A stretch of DNA of 64,000 bases from Erodium maritimum (GCA_963921825.1 OY997595.1:69285879-69349878); one strand, 5' to 3'. Counted from the first letter of the stretch, positions 32,129 to 43,824 are shown. Notes: a model not told the origin generated them from the letters alone. Numbers and translations are program-made.

Positions 32129-32220
32129 CTTACCTAAACTTCAAGTTCTAACATATCACTAAAGCAAGGAAAGGAAGGAATAAAACTAAAGAGAGCATGG
32201 AAAATGGTTAACCTCTTACA

Positions 32221-32581
32221 TGTTAGATTAATTCTCTAAATGATATCATATGGTTTATGATCAATGTATGTTGGTCCAATTGCCAAAATGTGTGATGTTT
32301 CACATATATCATTTTCTATTATCACACCTATTGATGGATAGTTGTGATGCTTCATAAAAATGCTATTTAAGTCTCATATTGGTCCCCAAGTCCACACAAT
32401 CTGATTTTACTCATACACCATCTAGAGAGACAGATAAAGAGTGGCAGGACTTGGAAGATCAAGACTTTTGGTTCTTCAAAGCTTCTTCTCTAAGGAAAAT
32501 AATGGCTAGAGGTTAGTGATTATATTTCCGCGTTTTTAATGCTTAAGCATGTTTGTTTGATCACATGATTAAGTGTTTATA
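32221..32581 (+). repeat. Copia 5' LTR, 361 bp
   Basis: It begins TGTTAGATTAATTCTC. CTATTTAAG at 32363-32371 is TATA-like. It differs from the 3' LTR by scattered substitutions, including the last C (TTTATA here, TTTACA there). Confidence 0.88.
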
Positions 32582-32583
32582 GT

Positions 32584-32600
32584 TGGTATCAGAGCATGTG
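32584..32600 (+). promoter_or_regulatory. Copia primer-binding site
   Basis: TGGTATCAGAGCATGTG two bases after the LTR; an exact TGGTATCAGAGC initiator-Met tRNA complement. Confidence 0.9.
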
Positions 32601-32904
32601 TTAATCCTCTGCCTTGTTTGCATTTTCAAGTTTATCAATTTTTTGGGTTTTGTTGATTATGCATTGTTTTTGTATTTTGTTTATGGGAATCATCTAGAAA
32701 TTAGATTTCCTTATGTTCTGGGCTTAAAAACGAATTTTTTGATGCCTTAACGAGGGATAACCAGTCAGATCGGATTTGGGTCTGAAACCGGGTCGTTTTT
32801 GACCCGGTTGGAGGTTGAAAAGAAGTTAACCCGATTCGGGTCGTTGACCGGGTCATGGGCCGGGTTTTGGTCGAACGCGGGTCTGGTTCTGGGTATTAAA
32901 AAAA

Positions 32905-32975
32905 AATTACCCCTGAGATTCGAACCCAGGAGCGTTTGGGCATCAATAACGCCATTTCCACTAGGCTGAGTTCAT
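32905..32975 (-). repeat. tRNA-like sequence in the copia leader
   Basis: The minus strand reads CTCAGCCTAGTGGAAATGGCG (A-box-like), then TCCTGGGTTCGAATCTC (good B box), then T-rich sequence. It resembles a tRNA-derived SINE head or tRNA remnant. No acceptor stem pairs well enough to call a tRNA gene. Confidence 0.5.
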
Positions 32976-33057
32976 TTCATTGATAAGTGTGTTAAAGAAT
33001 AGGATTTAGCTTCTGTTTCTGCAACATGACCTGAAAAACAAAATAAACTTACCTATG

Positions 33058-33120
33058 GAGATTCAAACCTACGACCTGTGCTACAAGAGAACCTCACCAC
33101 TGAGCTGGAGCTAAATTCTG
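33058..33120 (-). repeat. Second tRNA-like sequence in the copia leader
   Basis: The minus strand reads TAGCTCCAGCTCAGTGGTGAG (A box with GCTCAGTGGT), then GTAGGTTTGAATCTCC (B box). It has the same orientation as the previous one. Confidence 0.5.
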
Positions 33121-33512
33121 TTAGTATAGCTGAGTAGAATGTATTTGTTCTAGTATCAACTCAGTTTGACCTTTTAGTCCAAAATTATCATTTCTTGGTG
33201 GATCCCTCGAGCTGATTTTCAGCTAAAATTACCATGTTTTTGGTGTCTTATTATCCATCTTTGATTTATGTACGTATATATTGTTTGTTTAGAGAGTAGC
33301 CACAACATCTTTAGACTAACAATATATATGTATGAAAATAAATCATTAAAGTTGTGATTAATTATATCGGATTTAATGGAATCGATCCCACAAGATATTC
33401 TATTAAACTCTATATAACTAATCAGAATAAAATATCAAAATTATATTTTTTAATCTACCCACATGAATTAGGAAAAGGAACATGATTTTGATAGTTTTAT
33501 TGGTTGCTTGTA

Positions 33513-33888
33513 AGAATGTTCTATTTGCGTATAACTTTAGCCCACAGGCAAGTTGTACGTCAATAGATTCATTGTTGTATGAATGTTCTATTTGCATATG
33601 ACTTTAGCCCACATGCAAGTTGTATGTCGATAGATACATTTTGTATTCTTATGTTTGTAAAGCATGATAGTTAGTCTCATTTATGTTTTTATTTTATACT
33701 ATGCATGTAATGTTTGTAGCATCAAATTCTTTGAATAATAATGACCTCAACAATAGAGGTTCCCAGGCTGAATGGGGAAAACTACTCCATCTGGAAAGAG
33801 AGGGTACATATGTGTATATGCAATGTTCTGTTTGCGTATGACTTTAGCCCACAGGCAAGTTGTACGTTGATAGATACGTTTTGTATGC
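33513..33888 (+). repeat. Three-copy repeat of about 66 bp in the copia leader and gag
   Basis: Copies at about 33514-33579, 33580-33646 and 33822-33888 share GTTCTATTTGCGTATGAC, GCCCACAGGCAAGTTGTACG and ATAGATACATTTTGTAT. The first two are adjacent. The third lies inside the gag frame, just after its start, and interrupts the usual gag sequence. Confidence 0.8.
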
Positions 33889-34012
33889 ATAAGGGGATTG
33901 GTGGAGAAGTATGGAAATGCTCGTTCGCTTCTCGAAGCGATTGATGAGTCATTCCAGACTTCGGATAAATCCTTAGCTAGTACCCTCATCAGATAGTTTT
34001 CCTTTGTTAAGC
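33741..34012 (+). pseudogene. Copia gag, 5' part
   Basis: MTSTIEVPRLNGENYSIWKE is a standard copia gag (UBN2-type) start. After KERVHMCI the frame enters the third copy of the 66-bp repeat and is lost. Gag-like sequence resumes from about 33895 to the solo LTR at 34018 (SLASTLI and the following residues). The remainder continues at 40090. Confidence 0.75.
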
Positions 34013-34017
34013 TCACA
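34013..34017. repeat. Left 5-bp duplication of solo LTR 34018-40084
   Basis: TCACA, repeated at 40085-40089. Confidence 0.75.
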
Positions 34018-34223
34018 TGTGAAGACCGCCTCAGTAAAAAGATTAATTTATTTAATTGTGTTCGATCGGAACGTCAAGGTTGTTTTTTTTCAAATCGGTT
34101 TTGGTTTGTAATTCGTAAAAAAAAATGAAGTTGGGCCGGTCAGACCCGACCAGAACCGCAGGCCCAGCCAGGCCTGACCCAGCTGAACTGGCTGTTGGGC
34201 CGAGAGGCCCGTGAGGCCCGTGC

Positions 34224-34230
34224 TATTTAA
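34224..34230 (+). promoter_or_regulatory. TATA-like box of the long solo LTR
   Basis: TATTTAA followed about 30 bases on by pyrimidine-rich sequence that could hold a transcription start. Activity is not shown. Confidence 0.35.
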
Positions 34231-34530
34231 GCACGAAATTAGGGTAAAACCCTAATTTCTTTTCAACGCAGCCTCCTTCCATGTCCTTCTGCTTCGTCTT
34301 CTTCGAATCCCTCCCTCTCTGCCGAACCCTCGCCGACCCGATCCTCTCTCTCCCATCTTCATCCTCTCCGGCGACCAGCTCCCTCGTCCCCACGCCGCCC
34401 CCGTCTCCCTTCCCTCTCCGTCCAGCCACCACGCCACCACCGAGCCGCCACCTTTTTCCCTAACCGAGCTCTGGCCCGAGTTCCCGTCGACGTCGGGAAA
34501 GCTCTGTAGAGGCGAGCTCGCCGGCGAACT

Positions 34531-34535
34531 CAACT
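34531..34535. repeat. Left 5-bp duplication of solo LTR 34536-37326
   Basis: CAACT, repeated at 37327-37331. Confidence 0.75.
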
Positions 34536-37326
34536 TGTCACGCCCCAAATCCGGTTCTTGCCCGGACTCGAGGCATGACTAGTAACATATGAATAAAAGA
34601 GATAACAATTTAAAACAAGTTCCAGAAAACTCCAATAAGTAACTCAAATCCACAAAATGTATTTTAAAACATAAATAACCCTCCAGGGGTGTACCAATAA
34701 TACTCTACAAAAAATCTGTTCCGAACGAAAATAAGATAACGAAGTCGCTATGGATACCCCCACCGAGAAGCTCCCGAGCCTCTACTCCTCAATCAAGCCT
34801 GTAAACACAACAATAAACTCGCAGGGGTGAGCTTGCGCTCAGTAGAGAAAACCCAAAACAAGGTGGACCTTAAACTTAAAATAAGTCAACCGCAAATCAA
34901 TAATATAGATCTTAACGAACACGGATAATAGATAACTCAGTTCAATGCCGTGGCACATGAAGTCTCCACCCTCCGATCCACATATGATGTGTCCTCTCGG
35001 ATTTTCCCTCAAATCCAGAGGAGACGCATAACATTGAGGCGACCGGAAACAACCCTTCGGGGCGCTTATCATCGGGATTCTCAGAAACGTCTCCAAAGGA
35101 TTTTATGTCATCGGGAACCAAGGTATTACTCCCATAGGAAGCATACACTTGGGCAATTCACTAAATAACCATTATATCATCCTACACCGGACTCCTCAAC
35201 GGTGTAGGTACCAAACCGTATCAACAATCATCACTATCTCACCCTACACCGGACTCCTCAACGGTGTAGGTACCATACCGTCTCAACCATAATCAGATAA
35301 CAACTTGGTAACGCACTCAACCGAAACACGACGCATTCCAATCCAACCACCACCAATCCACTAACACACATAGCTCACACATCACCGATTTACCATAGCA
35401 CACAGCACACGAATTACTAAATCATATCACACCAATCACACAATCCCAACTTACCGTTCACTTACCAGTTTCGAACCACTGGGGCATCGATCACCTGATT
35501 GCACCGCTCGGTACAACCAGTCATACTCGATGCTCCAAACCATCATTCAAGTAAATCAAGTAATCATTCGAATACAAATCAACGAGCAAATACGAGTGTA
35601 AACAACCAATTATACAAGCCTTCAAACGAGCATTCAAACATGCGATTCCACTAGTCCCATTAGACTCTTTAGCCTATCCACTAAGCAATCAACAATCAAG
35701 CATGTGATCCTAACACGCAGCTAATCCGAGGGCTTTGCCAAGGCTCCTCTACCAAACAATCAATTCCCAAGTATTGAAAGCGAATTACACTAGTGATTGG
35801 CATCCTAATCGGTCACCACTAGACACTTCCGGTTATTGGTAATTGAAAGACGATTATGCTAGTTATTCGCATCCTATAGGCATGTCTAGGACCTTTTCCA
35901 ATTTTATTAACCTAGCATGCATACTAAGCATCGTAAACGAGAGGTTAAGGCTTTCCCTACCTCGAGGTCTTCCTCTCAACACTTTGATGACAAGCTCGAT
36001 GGTCACCTCTCCGTTCTTCACTCGGGTCCCGGCGTGATAAAAGCTCCTCTAACTCGTGTCCACGTTCTTCCTCCTTTCCTAGCTTGGTTCCAAGGTTTTG
36101 AACCACCAAAAGAACACAAATTAGATTCCTCAACCAAGTGTTCTTCTCCTCAAAACACACCACAAAGTTCAGAAATGGATCAGGGTTTGAAAAGGAAAAG
36201 TGGGAATCAAATTGAGCTAAAAGAAAGGGTTTTGGGCTCTGGGGATCTGATCCGGAATGCCAAACGGACCCTGTCACAGGCCGGCCCGGAATCCAAAACG
36301 GAACACGACACAGACCGGCCCGGTGAGCGACACGGACCGTATCAGGTCCCGTGCCGGGTGCCGTGCCGGGTGCCGTGCCGGTACCAGGCACGTTCCGTGC
36401 GGCCTACCGTGCCGGTACCTGGCCCGGTCCGGGTCAGATTCCGTATCAGACCTGACCAGCTCCTTCCCCTTTCTTCCCCAACTCGAATTTCACGAAAATC
36501 CCAACACAAACTCCATTTCTAAACTCTCCTAGCTCCAAAATAATTCACCAAAGATACCCAGCAACTACACCCTCAATGGGTTCATCAAACTTCAACCAAA
36601 ACTCAATCCAACAACCTACTTCACTACTTCTTCTCCAACAAACAAACAAAGAGCAAGTTCTTCAACTTTTAAGCCAAAACCCACAAAACCCATAGATTGG
36701 AAGTGGAAGAAATGGAGGTTTGAGATCATCCTTACTTCTAGATAGTTGAGATGGAGAAGATGGAGTGAAAATGAAGGCAAAGGGACCAAGAACAAGCTTC
36801 AAAATCCAAGCTTTCCTCTCTATCTTCTTCCTCAAGCAAGTGAGCTCCTCCTCCTCTCTCCCTTGTGATTTTCGGCTGAAACAACAACAAATGAGCTGAA
36901 TTGTTGCTCTCTTTCCTTTAAATGACCTAAAATGTCAATTTACTCAAAAGCCCTTAAGGTCTTATCCCTTTAAAGGTAACTTAGGAGGGTATGAGGGTCA
37001 TTTGGAGCCCCAAAACTCATCCTCCAAGTCAAGCATGACAAGTGTCATGTGAGGTCACTCTTATTTAATAATTTTCCAGCTTTCCAAGATTTATCGATAA
37101 ATAACCGATATTAAGCCCGAGTTTGACCGACAGTTGACTTTAACAATATTACAGTCAAACTGAAGGAAACGACCCAATTAAGCTAACCGTGCTAATGGCT
37201 AAGCTTTTTGGGCCCCGGAAAGGTCCCGACTGACTTTCCGAGTCATCGGTTGACTTTTCCGGCCGAAAGTCAAACTTAGCTAGGATTCACCGGTTTTACC
37301 GGGATCGACTGGGGGCGGGTCTTACA
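34536..37326 (-). mobile_element. Second long solo LTR (2.79 kb), inverted inside the first
   Basis: On the minus strand it begins TGTAAGACCCGCCCC and ends GGGGCGTGACA. CAACT lies on both sides. Its last 300 bases resemble those of the enclosing LTR (ACAATTTAAAACAAGTTCCA against ACAATTTAAAACACGTTCCA; GGGGTGAGC against GGGGTGAGCG), so the two belong to related families in opposite orientation. It contains a 60-bp tandem pair at 35170-35290 and a GTGCCG-rich stretch at 36345-36425. The short frames inside are not coding. Confidence 0.8.
35170..35290. repeat. Tandem pair with internal palindrome in the inner solo LTR
   Basis: Two units share CCTACACCGGACTCCTCAAC then GGTGTAGGTACCA. Within each, CCTACACCG and CGGTGTAGG can pair as a hairpin. 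Confidence 0.8.
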
Positions 37327-38627
37327 CAACTGGTCCGGGAAGGGACTCCAAGCTCGTCCGGATCTGAGGCCGTAGCCTCCGCCTCCTCAGGTCTTCCGAA
37401 CCGCCGCCGTCCTCTCCTTCGTCTTCGCCTCTCTTCGCCGTCGCCGTGAGCGACTGGAGCCAGGTCGCCGGCGCGTTCGACAGATCCGGGACGGAGCCAC
37501 CGGGGCCGTCCGGATCTGAGGCAAGGAAGGTACCCGCCGTGCTCCCCACCTCCACGGCTGTAAACCCGACGTCTCCTCGCCGTCCGAAGTCACCGCCGTC
37601 GTGCATCGCCGCCGTGCACCGCCCAGCCGCCCTTCCTCCACGTGAGGTTCGTGTCTGGGGGTTTAGTCGCCGGTGACGTCTTCGCCGGCGGCCGGTTTAA
37701 TTTCCGTATCGTTCGTCTCCATTTTGGATGTGTGTTTTTGTTTTGAAACGACAAATTGTACTGTAATTTCAGTGAAGAAGATAAAACGATATTTGGAATA
37801 AAAATTCGATGTTTGTATTTCGGACGTAAGAAAATTGTTATTGATCTGGACGAGTCCGACTTAGAAACGTCTCTTTTGTTGAAAAAGAATTGATTTTGGA
37901 AGTAAAACGAAATCTGTTTTAAATTAAAAAGAGGTAAATAAAGACGGTTTCAAATTGGAATTGGGATTTAAAATCAGATTTGAAAATAGAACGGAAGTAA
38001 AATCAGTTTGTTTTTAAAACGGATTTTTGAGCATTTGAACGACTCTAGAACTCTAGTTAAAATGGACTGTTAATTGGTTTTGGAGAGGAACAAAAGCGGA
38101 CCGCTGAATCGGACCTCGGAATTCATGCATTGGGACCGTGCCTCGCATGCACCGGTTTCGGTGCTCGGGTACTCAAACCCGATTCGCCGTGACCCCGCTT
38201 TTATCCCACTCGAGCTTAAGGGACAACTATCGGTTCTAAACCAGACTAATCGTAACCTTTAGTTTAACGGTGAAACCGTTATTGATTTGTGGCTTCGTGT
38301 TAAATTTAGAGTCCGGCTTCGATCGAAGAGAAGATCGGAGGTAGCGAGCCAGGACGTCAGCAGCTAGGAGACATAACAGTTGCTCTTCAGTTGAGGTATG
38401 GAAAAGTAGCCGGATCTCGGCCCTGACTGGGGAAAGTTAACAGTAGAATTGCATGTGACATCGGGGTGTCGTGGGTTGAATAGGTTTAGTTAATTATTAG
38501 AAAAGCATGCTACGGGAACTTGGTAATTATTAGAAAAGCATGATACGGGATTGTAGCGTTTATGAGAAAAGAATGTGACACTTAGTAGTATCGTAGGATC
38601 ATAGAACTTAGCGATAATTATTTTACG

Positions 38628-39435
38628 GGAGGCATATGACCATACCCGGAGGTTGATTGTGAAACTGTTGATAGTAGGACTACTGGAGGCATATGACCAT
38701 GCCCGGAGGTTGTTTGTGAAACTAGTGATCTTAGGACTGTTGGAGGCATCGATTATGCCGGAGGTTGTTGAGCGTTATTTGTTGTTGAGTTTGGGTGGCC
38801 TTGAGAGCCCGTGTTAATTGTTGTCGAGTTGGGTGGCCTTGAGAGCCCGTGTTAATTGTTGTTGAGTTTGGGTGACCTTGAGAGCCCGTGTTATTTATCG
38901 TCGAGTTTGGGTGGCCTTGAGAGCCGTGTTATTTATTGTTGAGTTTGGGTGGCCTTGAGAGCCCGTGTTATTTATTGTTGAGTTTGGGTGGCCATGAGAG
39001 CCCTTGTGTTTGCTGTTGAGTTTGGGTGGCCATGAGAGCCCGTGTGTTATTTTGGCGTCTTGGGGTTGTTGAGCCCGTGAGTTAAGTGGTTGTGTTTTGG
39101 GAGGCCATGATGGCCGTGGGGTTGTTGAACCCGAGTCTTGACTGTTGAAGTGTCTTGAGTGGCCTTGAGTGCCTGTTTGTTGATTTTGCTTGTGTTTGTG
39201 GGTGTGTTTGCCCGAACCGACTGTGTGTCGGGGAGTGGTGTGGATTTTGGCAGGTTACGAGCATTCTCTGGCTGGCCTGACCAAACTCGAGCATCGACAG
39301 GTTCTGAGCATTCTTCGGCTAGCCTGATCCGTGACCGGGTCCCGGCAGGTTACGAGCATTCTTCGGCTGGCCTGATCCGTGTACGAGGCTCGGCAGGTTC
39401 TGAGCATTCTTCGGCTAACCTGATCCGTGTTCGTG
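38628..39435 (+). repeat. Minisatellite block in the outer solo LTR
   Basis: Three successive arrays. At 38628-38765, about three units contain GGAGGCATATGACCAT and CCCGGAGGTTG. At 38781-39060, about seven units of roughly 40 bp contain GAGTTTGGGTGGCCTTGAGA. At 39249-39435, four units of roughly 48 bp contain GGCAGGTTCTGAGCATTCTT. Units differ in length and sequence, typical of LTR-internal tandem expansion. Confidence 0.85.
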
Positions 39436-40089
39436 TCTTTGGGGAAGGTCGTCATTGTTTGTTGTGTCAGTTTTACTTTACAAGTTGAGGTTGAGTCTGG
39501 TGAGGGAGGTTACTAAGCAGTTGGCTTGCGATCCTTTGTGATCTTGTTTGGTGTGCGATCTTTTGTGATCTTGTTTGGCGTTGCGCCGTTTCTTTCGAGT
39601 CCTAGGGAGAGGTCGTGATCGTTGTGTCGGGTCTACTTTACGTGTCAAAGTGTTGAGTTGGTCAAGGAAGGTAACAGTGGGTGTATGATCAGTCAGAGTC
39701 CTTGGGTTGGGGACAGTGTCCCCCGGTGTAGACTTTATTATTGGTGTTACCGGCATTTTCTGCTAATTATGCCGTAGTCTGTCTGTTATCTGTGGTGGTG
39801 AGCGAACGCTCACCCCTAGCTGCTTTTCCTACAGGTACTGATCGCAGGACGGACTAGGTGAGCTCTCGAAGCTTGTGGAGCTAGGAGCGGAGTCCGGGTT
39901 GTTTTTGAGTCTAGTGACGGATACCTACTTTTGTCCACTTGTTGGAACGTGTTTTAAATTGTATTTATTATTTTGTTGAACTAAACTGGTATTGTAAAGT
40001 GTTTTAATGGAAATGGTTTCAAAGTGTTTTCTTATTTTAAACGTTCGCGTCCCGAGTTCGGTTTACTGAAATTGGGGCGTGACATCACA

Positions 40090-40450
40090 TGTCTCCATGG
40101 TGTGCACAAGCACATCATGAGAAATGGGGGATATTGCGGCAAAATTAAAAACATTGGAAGTCGAGATGTCTGTCACCTTCTTGGTGCATTACATTTTGAA
40201 CACCCTTTCTCATCAATTTGGCCCTTTTCGAAATATCTTACAACACACATAAGGATAAATGGTCGATGAATGAACTCATGACTATGTGTGTTCAAGAGGA
40301 AAGTCGGTTGATAATGAAGGAAGGTGATTTTATAATGCTTACAACACAGAAGAAGGAAAAATGACATCATAAGGACGAGTCCAATGTGGTTGATGTTCAT
40401 GTTAACGCATGGTGGATTGAATATGGTTCTTCAATCCATGTTTCAACATA
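40090..40450 (+). pseudogene. Copia gag, 3' part
   Basis: In mixed frames the text gives HIMRNG, IAAKLKTLEVEM, FLVHYILNTLSHQFGPF and then a T/H/D/K-rich region, the usual copia gag order. It continues directly from 34012 across the solo LTR. Several frameshifts and stops are present. Confidence 0.75.
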
Positions 40451-40586
40451 GATACAAGAAACGAGCAATGCATTTATTAAGGTAACAAAGTGCGCTCAGT
40501 GCTAAATATGTTGAAACGTGCCAGATAACTTTATCTAGTAGTTATTTGTTAACTTTGCATGATACATTCTTGGATTTCCCAGGAAT

Positions 40587-40952
40587 TTGATATCTATATC
40601 TAGACTATTTCCTTTGGTTATGCCTTTGATTTCCGTGACACATCAAATAAATTTATTTAATACATTTGATGTTAAGGGAAATGGTATTTTGTGCAATAGT
40701 TTATTTATGATGAATGTGCAAAGTAACACCACCAAATCGATTATGCAAATGGAAACTGGCACAAAACGATGCGTTGAAAATGAGGAATCTTATATGTTGT
40801 GGCATCGGAGATTGAGACATATCTCGATGGATGAAATCAAGAGATTAGTAAAAGATGGAGTACTTAGTACTCTAGACTTTTCTGATTTCGAGGTTTGTGT
40901 GGATTGCATAAAGGGAAAGCAAACCAAGATATCCAAAAAGGGTGCACATTGA
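40587..40952 (+). pseudogene. Copia protease end and GAG-pre-integrase domain
   Basis: The frame includes YMLWHRRLRHISMDEIKRL and CVDCIKGKQTKISKKG, the conserved His-His and Cys-Cys zinc site before the integrase core. The upstream protease is too decayed to place. Confidence 0.75.
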
Positions 40953-41060
40953 AGATCCAAATTACTTGAAATCATCCATACAATTATTTGCTATCCCGAC
41001 ATGGATATAAAAAGTAGTCTGAAATACTTTATCTCCTTTATTGATGACTCCTCATGATAC

Positions 41061-41516
41061 ATGTATGTCTATATCCTTCACCACAAAAGTGAAGCATTAG
41101 ATGTATTTAAGATTTTCAAAGCAGAAGTTGAAAATCAATGTGAGAAGAAAATCAAGATTGTCAAGAGTGACAAAGGAGAAGAGTACTACGGTAAATACAA
41201 CGAAGATGGTCAAGCATCGGGTCCGTTCGCTAAGTTTATTCAGGAGCATGGAATAGTTGCTCTGTACACCAATCCGGGATCTCCTAGTGAGAATGGTGTA
41301 GCTGAAAGAAGAATTTGGACCGTGATGGAGATGGTAAGGAGTATGCGTAGTAATGTGCATCTCCCATTATTCTTGTGGACTAATGCACTTAAGACGATTG
41401 TGTACATTTTAAATTGTGTTCCAACCAAGTCTGTTTCAAGGCACCTTTTGAATTATTCAAGGGTTGGATACCGAGTTTGCACCATGTACGCATATGGGGG
41501 TGCCCGTCTGAAGTGA
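41061..41516 (+). pseudogene. Copia integrase core
   Basis: YILHHKSEALDVFKIFKAEV, VKSDKGEEYYGKY (catalytic Asp), then GIVALYTNPGSPSENGVAERR (catalytic Glu region). This is the DDE enzyme that inserts the cDNA. The frame ends in a shift near 41510, and the following 250 bases are fragmentary. Confidence 0.8.
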
Positions 41517-41767
41517 GGATTTACAACCCATAAGAAAAGAAATTGGATCCTAGAACCCTTATCGGTTATTTTGTTGGATATGCGGAACGATCCAAATGAT
41601 ACGAATTGTCCATCTCATAGCACCGGGATTGTGGAATCAAGAAATGCGAAGTTTCTTGAGAAATGATTTGATCAGTGGGAGGAATCGGTTGCAGAGCTCA
41701 AATTCTGAAATTATTACTGAGCAACCTCCTACATTAGCCGATCAAATCGTTGTAGTTAGAGTTCAAA

Positions 41768-43040
41768 TTGAGATTGGTCTCTAACTTTTCACATGTTGAT
41801 AATGATCTAGTAAATCAAGTTGTTCAGGAAGAACCTTTGGTCAATGAACAACTAGTTGGTCAACCTGATCCTCAGGAAAATGTTGATCCAACATTAAGGA
41901 GATCTACTAGAATGAGGAAATCAACAATCCATGGGGACTACTATGTGTATCTGCAAGAATTAGACTTTAATGTCGGAGCCGAAAATGATCATGAGACGTT
42001 TTTCCAAGCCATAAGTTGTAATGAATCGAGTCAATGGTATGATGCTATGAATGATGAAATGAATTCGAATGCATCGAATGAAGTTTGGGATCTTGTCGAG
42101 TTACCTAAAGGGGCGAAAGCCATTGGATGTAAATATGTCTTTAAAACCAAGAAAGACTCATCCGGTAACATCGAGAGATATAAGGCCAAACTAGTTGTCA
42201 AAGGATTTAATCAAAGGAAGGAATCGATTACAAAGAGACTATTTCTCTTGTATCAAAGATAGATTCGCTTCGGGTAATCATGTCATTAGTTGCATACTTT
42301 GACTTTGAATTACAACAAATGGATGTAAAAAACGACATTTCTAAACGGAGAACTAAAGGAAGAGGTGTTCATGAAACATTTAGTTTCCTGAAGGATTCTA
42401 GTAATAGTGGGCACTTAGTTTGCAAGCTTTAAAGATCAATCTACGGTTTGAAACAAGTCTCACGTCAATGGTATTTGAAGTTTCATGACGTTATTTCTTC
42501 ATTCGGTTTCGAAGAAAATGTTATGGATAATTGTATATACCATAAGGTTAGTGGAAGCAAGATTTGTTTCCTGATATTATACGTATATCTTGCTTACTAG
42601 TAACGATAGGAATATGGTTTTAAGGTGAAACAATCTCTATCCAAGAACTTTCATATAAAGATTTAGGCGATGCATCTTACGTCATTGAGATAAAGATACA
42701 TCGTGATAGAGTAGTCGGTACTCTGGGTATGTCTTAAGAGACATACATCAACAAAGTTTTGGAAAGATTTCGGATGAAAGATTATTCACCCAATATGGAT
42801 CCTATTGTGAAATGCAATAAATTCAGCTTAAACCAATGTCCGAAAAATGGCATGGAACGGGAACAAATTATAAAACATTCCCTATGCTTCAGCTATTGGA
42901 AGCTTAATGTATGCACATGTCTGAACTAGAACAGATATTGCATTCATTGTGGGTATGTTGGGGAGACATCAAAGTAATCCAGGCATTTAGCACTGGAAAG
43001 CTACAAAGAAGGTATTGTGATACCTTAAGGGGACTCGATA
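41768..43040 (+). pseudogene. Copia reverse transcriptase, decayed
   Basis: The first part is open to 42262 (NEVWDLVELPKGAKAIGCKY, then YKAKLVVKGFNQR). Later pieces are scattered over frames. The catalytic YVDD region near 42575-42600 has a stop, and ILGIKI-type and SVGSLMYA-type segments appear only in pieces. Confidence 0.75.
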
Positions 43041-43044
43041 TTAC

Positions 43045-43512
43045 ATGCTAGTATATAGACGAACGAACAATCCGGAAGTGATCGGTCATTCTGATTCCGA
43101 CTTTGCTAGCTGTGTTGATTCACGGAAATCAACTTCGAGATACCTTTTTATGTTGGCTAGTGGAGCTGGGTCGTGGAGAAGTGGTAAACAGTCCTTGACT
43201 GCTACTTCTACCATGGAAGCCGAGTTCATGTCTTGTTTCGAGACTACTTTTCACGGTGTATGGATTAAGGGTTTCATTTCCAAGTTTAGAATCATGGATT
43301 CTATTAGCAAGCCCCTGGAGCTGTATTGCGATAATACAGTTGTAGTGTTCATGGTTAAGAACCACAAAAGTGGAAGTCGAAATGAGCATATCGACATTAA
43401 GTATTTAGCCTTAAGAGAGCACGTGAAAGACAAAATGGTTATCATTAAGAATATTAGTACTGACTTAATGATAGCTGATCCTCGGACAAAAGGCATGCCA
43501 CCGGGATGTTAA
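43045..43512 (+). pseudogene. Copia RNase H
   Basis: An open 155-codon piece: GHSDSDFASCVDSRKSTSRY (Asp), ATSTMEAEFMSCFETTFHGVW (Glu), LELYCDNTVVVFM (Asp), HIDIKYLALREHV and the PRTKGMPP end. The active-site residues are kept. It ends 320 bases before the 3' LTR. Confidence 0.82.
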
Positions 43513-43824
43513 GAGTATGGGACTTGGTTTCCAGATGTAAACTCTTCGTTATTGGAACGATGTTTGTCTTTTGAAACTCTTCTTGAATAGATGATTATTA
43601 TTTATAAATGTGTACACATTCGGTATATGATTAAGTTGGTTAATCATGAAATCATCGATTAAGTTTGGACCAAGAATGAACATTGGGTTTATTCATAAAG
43701 TATAAGAAACACGTGCATTGTGATACATGGGAGGTACCACTTGTTTATATTAAAAGGACATACCGCCATGATTCATGCATTTGGGTTTCTTATTATGTTT
43801 GGCATTGAGACATTAACATTGATC

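Larger units (their letters stand above)
34018..40084 (+). mobile_element. Long solo LTR (about 3.27 kb without its insert), gypsy type
   Basis: It begins TGTGAAGACCGCC and ends GGGGCGTGACA, with TCACA on both sides. The copia gag sequence is continuous when it is removed. There is no coding region; TATTTAA at 34224-34230 before an AGGGTAAAACCCTAATTT block and a GC-rich stretch looks like an LTR promoter region. It contains minisatellites (38628-39435) and a second solo LTR. Long LTRs with these ends suggest a Tekay/Del-like chromovirus, which is inference. Confidence 0.8.

Noticed and set aside
32905-33120. Functional tRNA genes
   Set aside because: A and B boxes are present, but I could not fold a proper acceptor stem or identify an anticodon arm, so only tRNA-like repeats are called.
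36257-36532. Arginine/proline-rich frames in the inner solo LTR
   Set aside because: They arise from the GTGCCG-rich repeat stretch, are present in several frames at once and have no domain.
38781-39060. CRISPR-like array of regular repeats
   Set aside because: Units are contiguous and diverged, with no unique spacers, and lie in a plant LTR. This is a minisatellite.
34536-40084. DNA transposon with TGTCACGCCCC/GGGGCGTGACA inverted ends
   Set aside because: The two ends have different 5-bp duplications (CAACT and TCACA) that each pair with another end, so they belong to two solo LTRs in opposite orientation.
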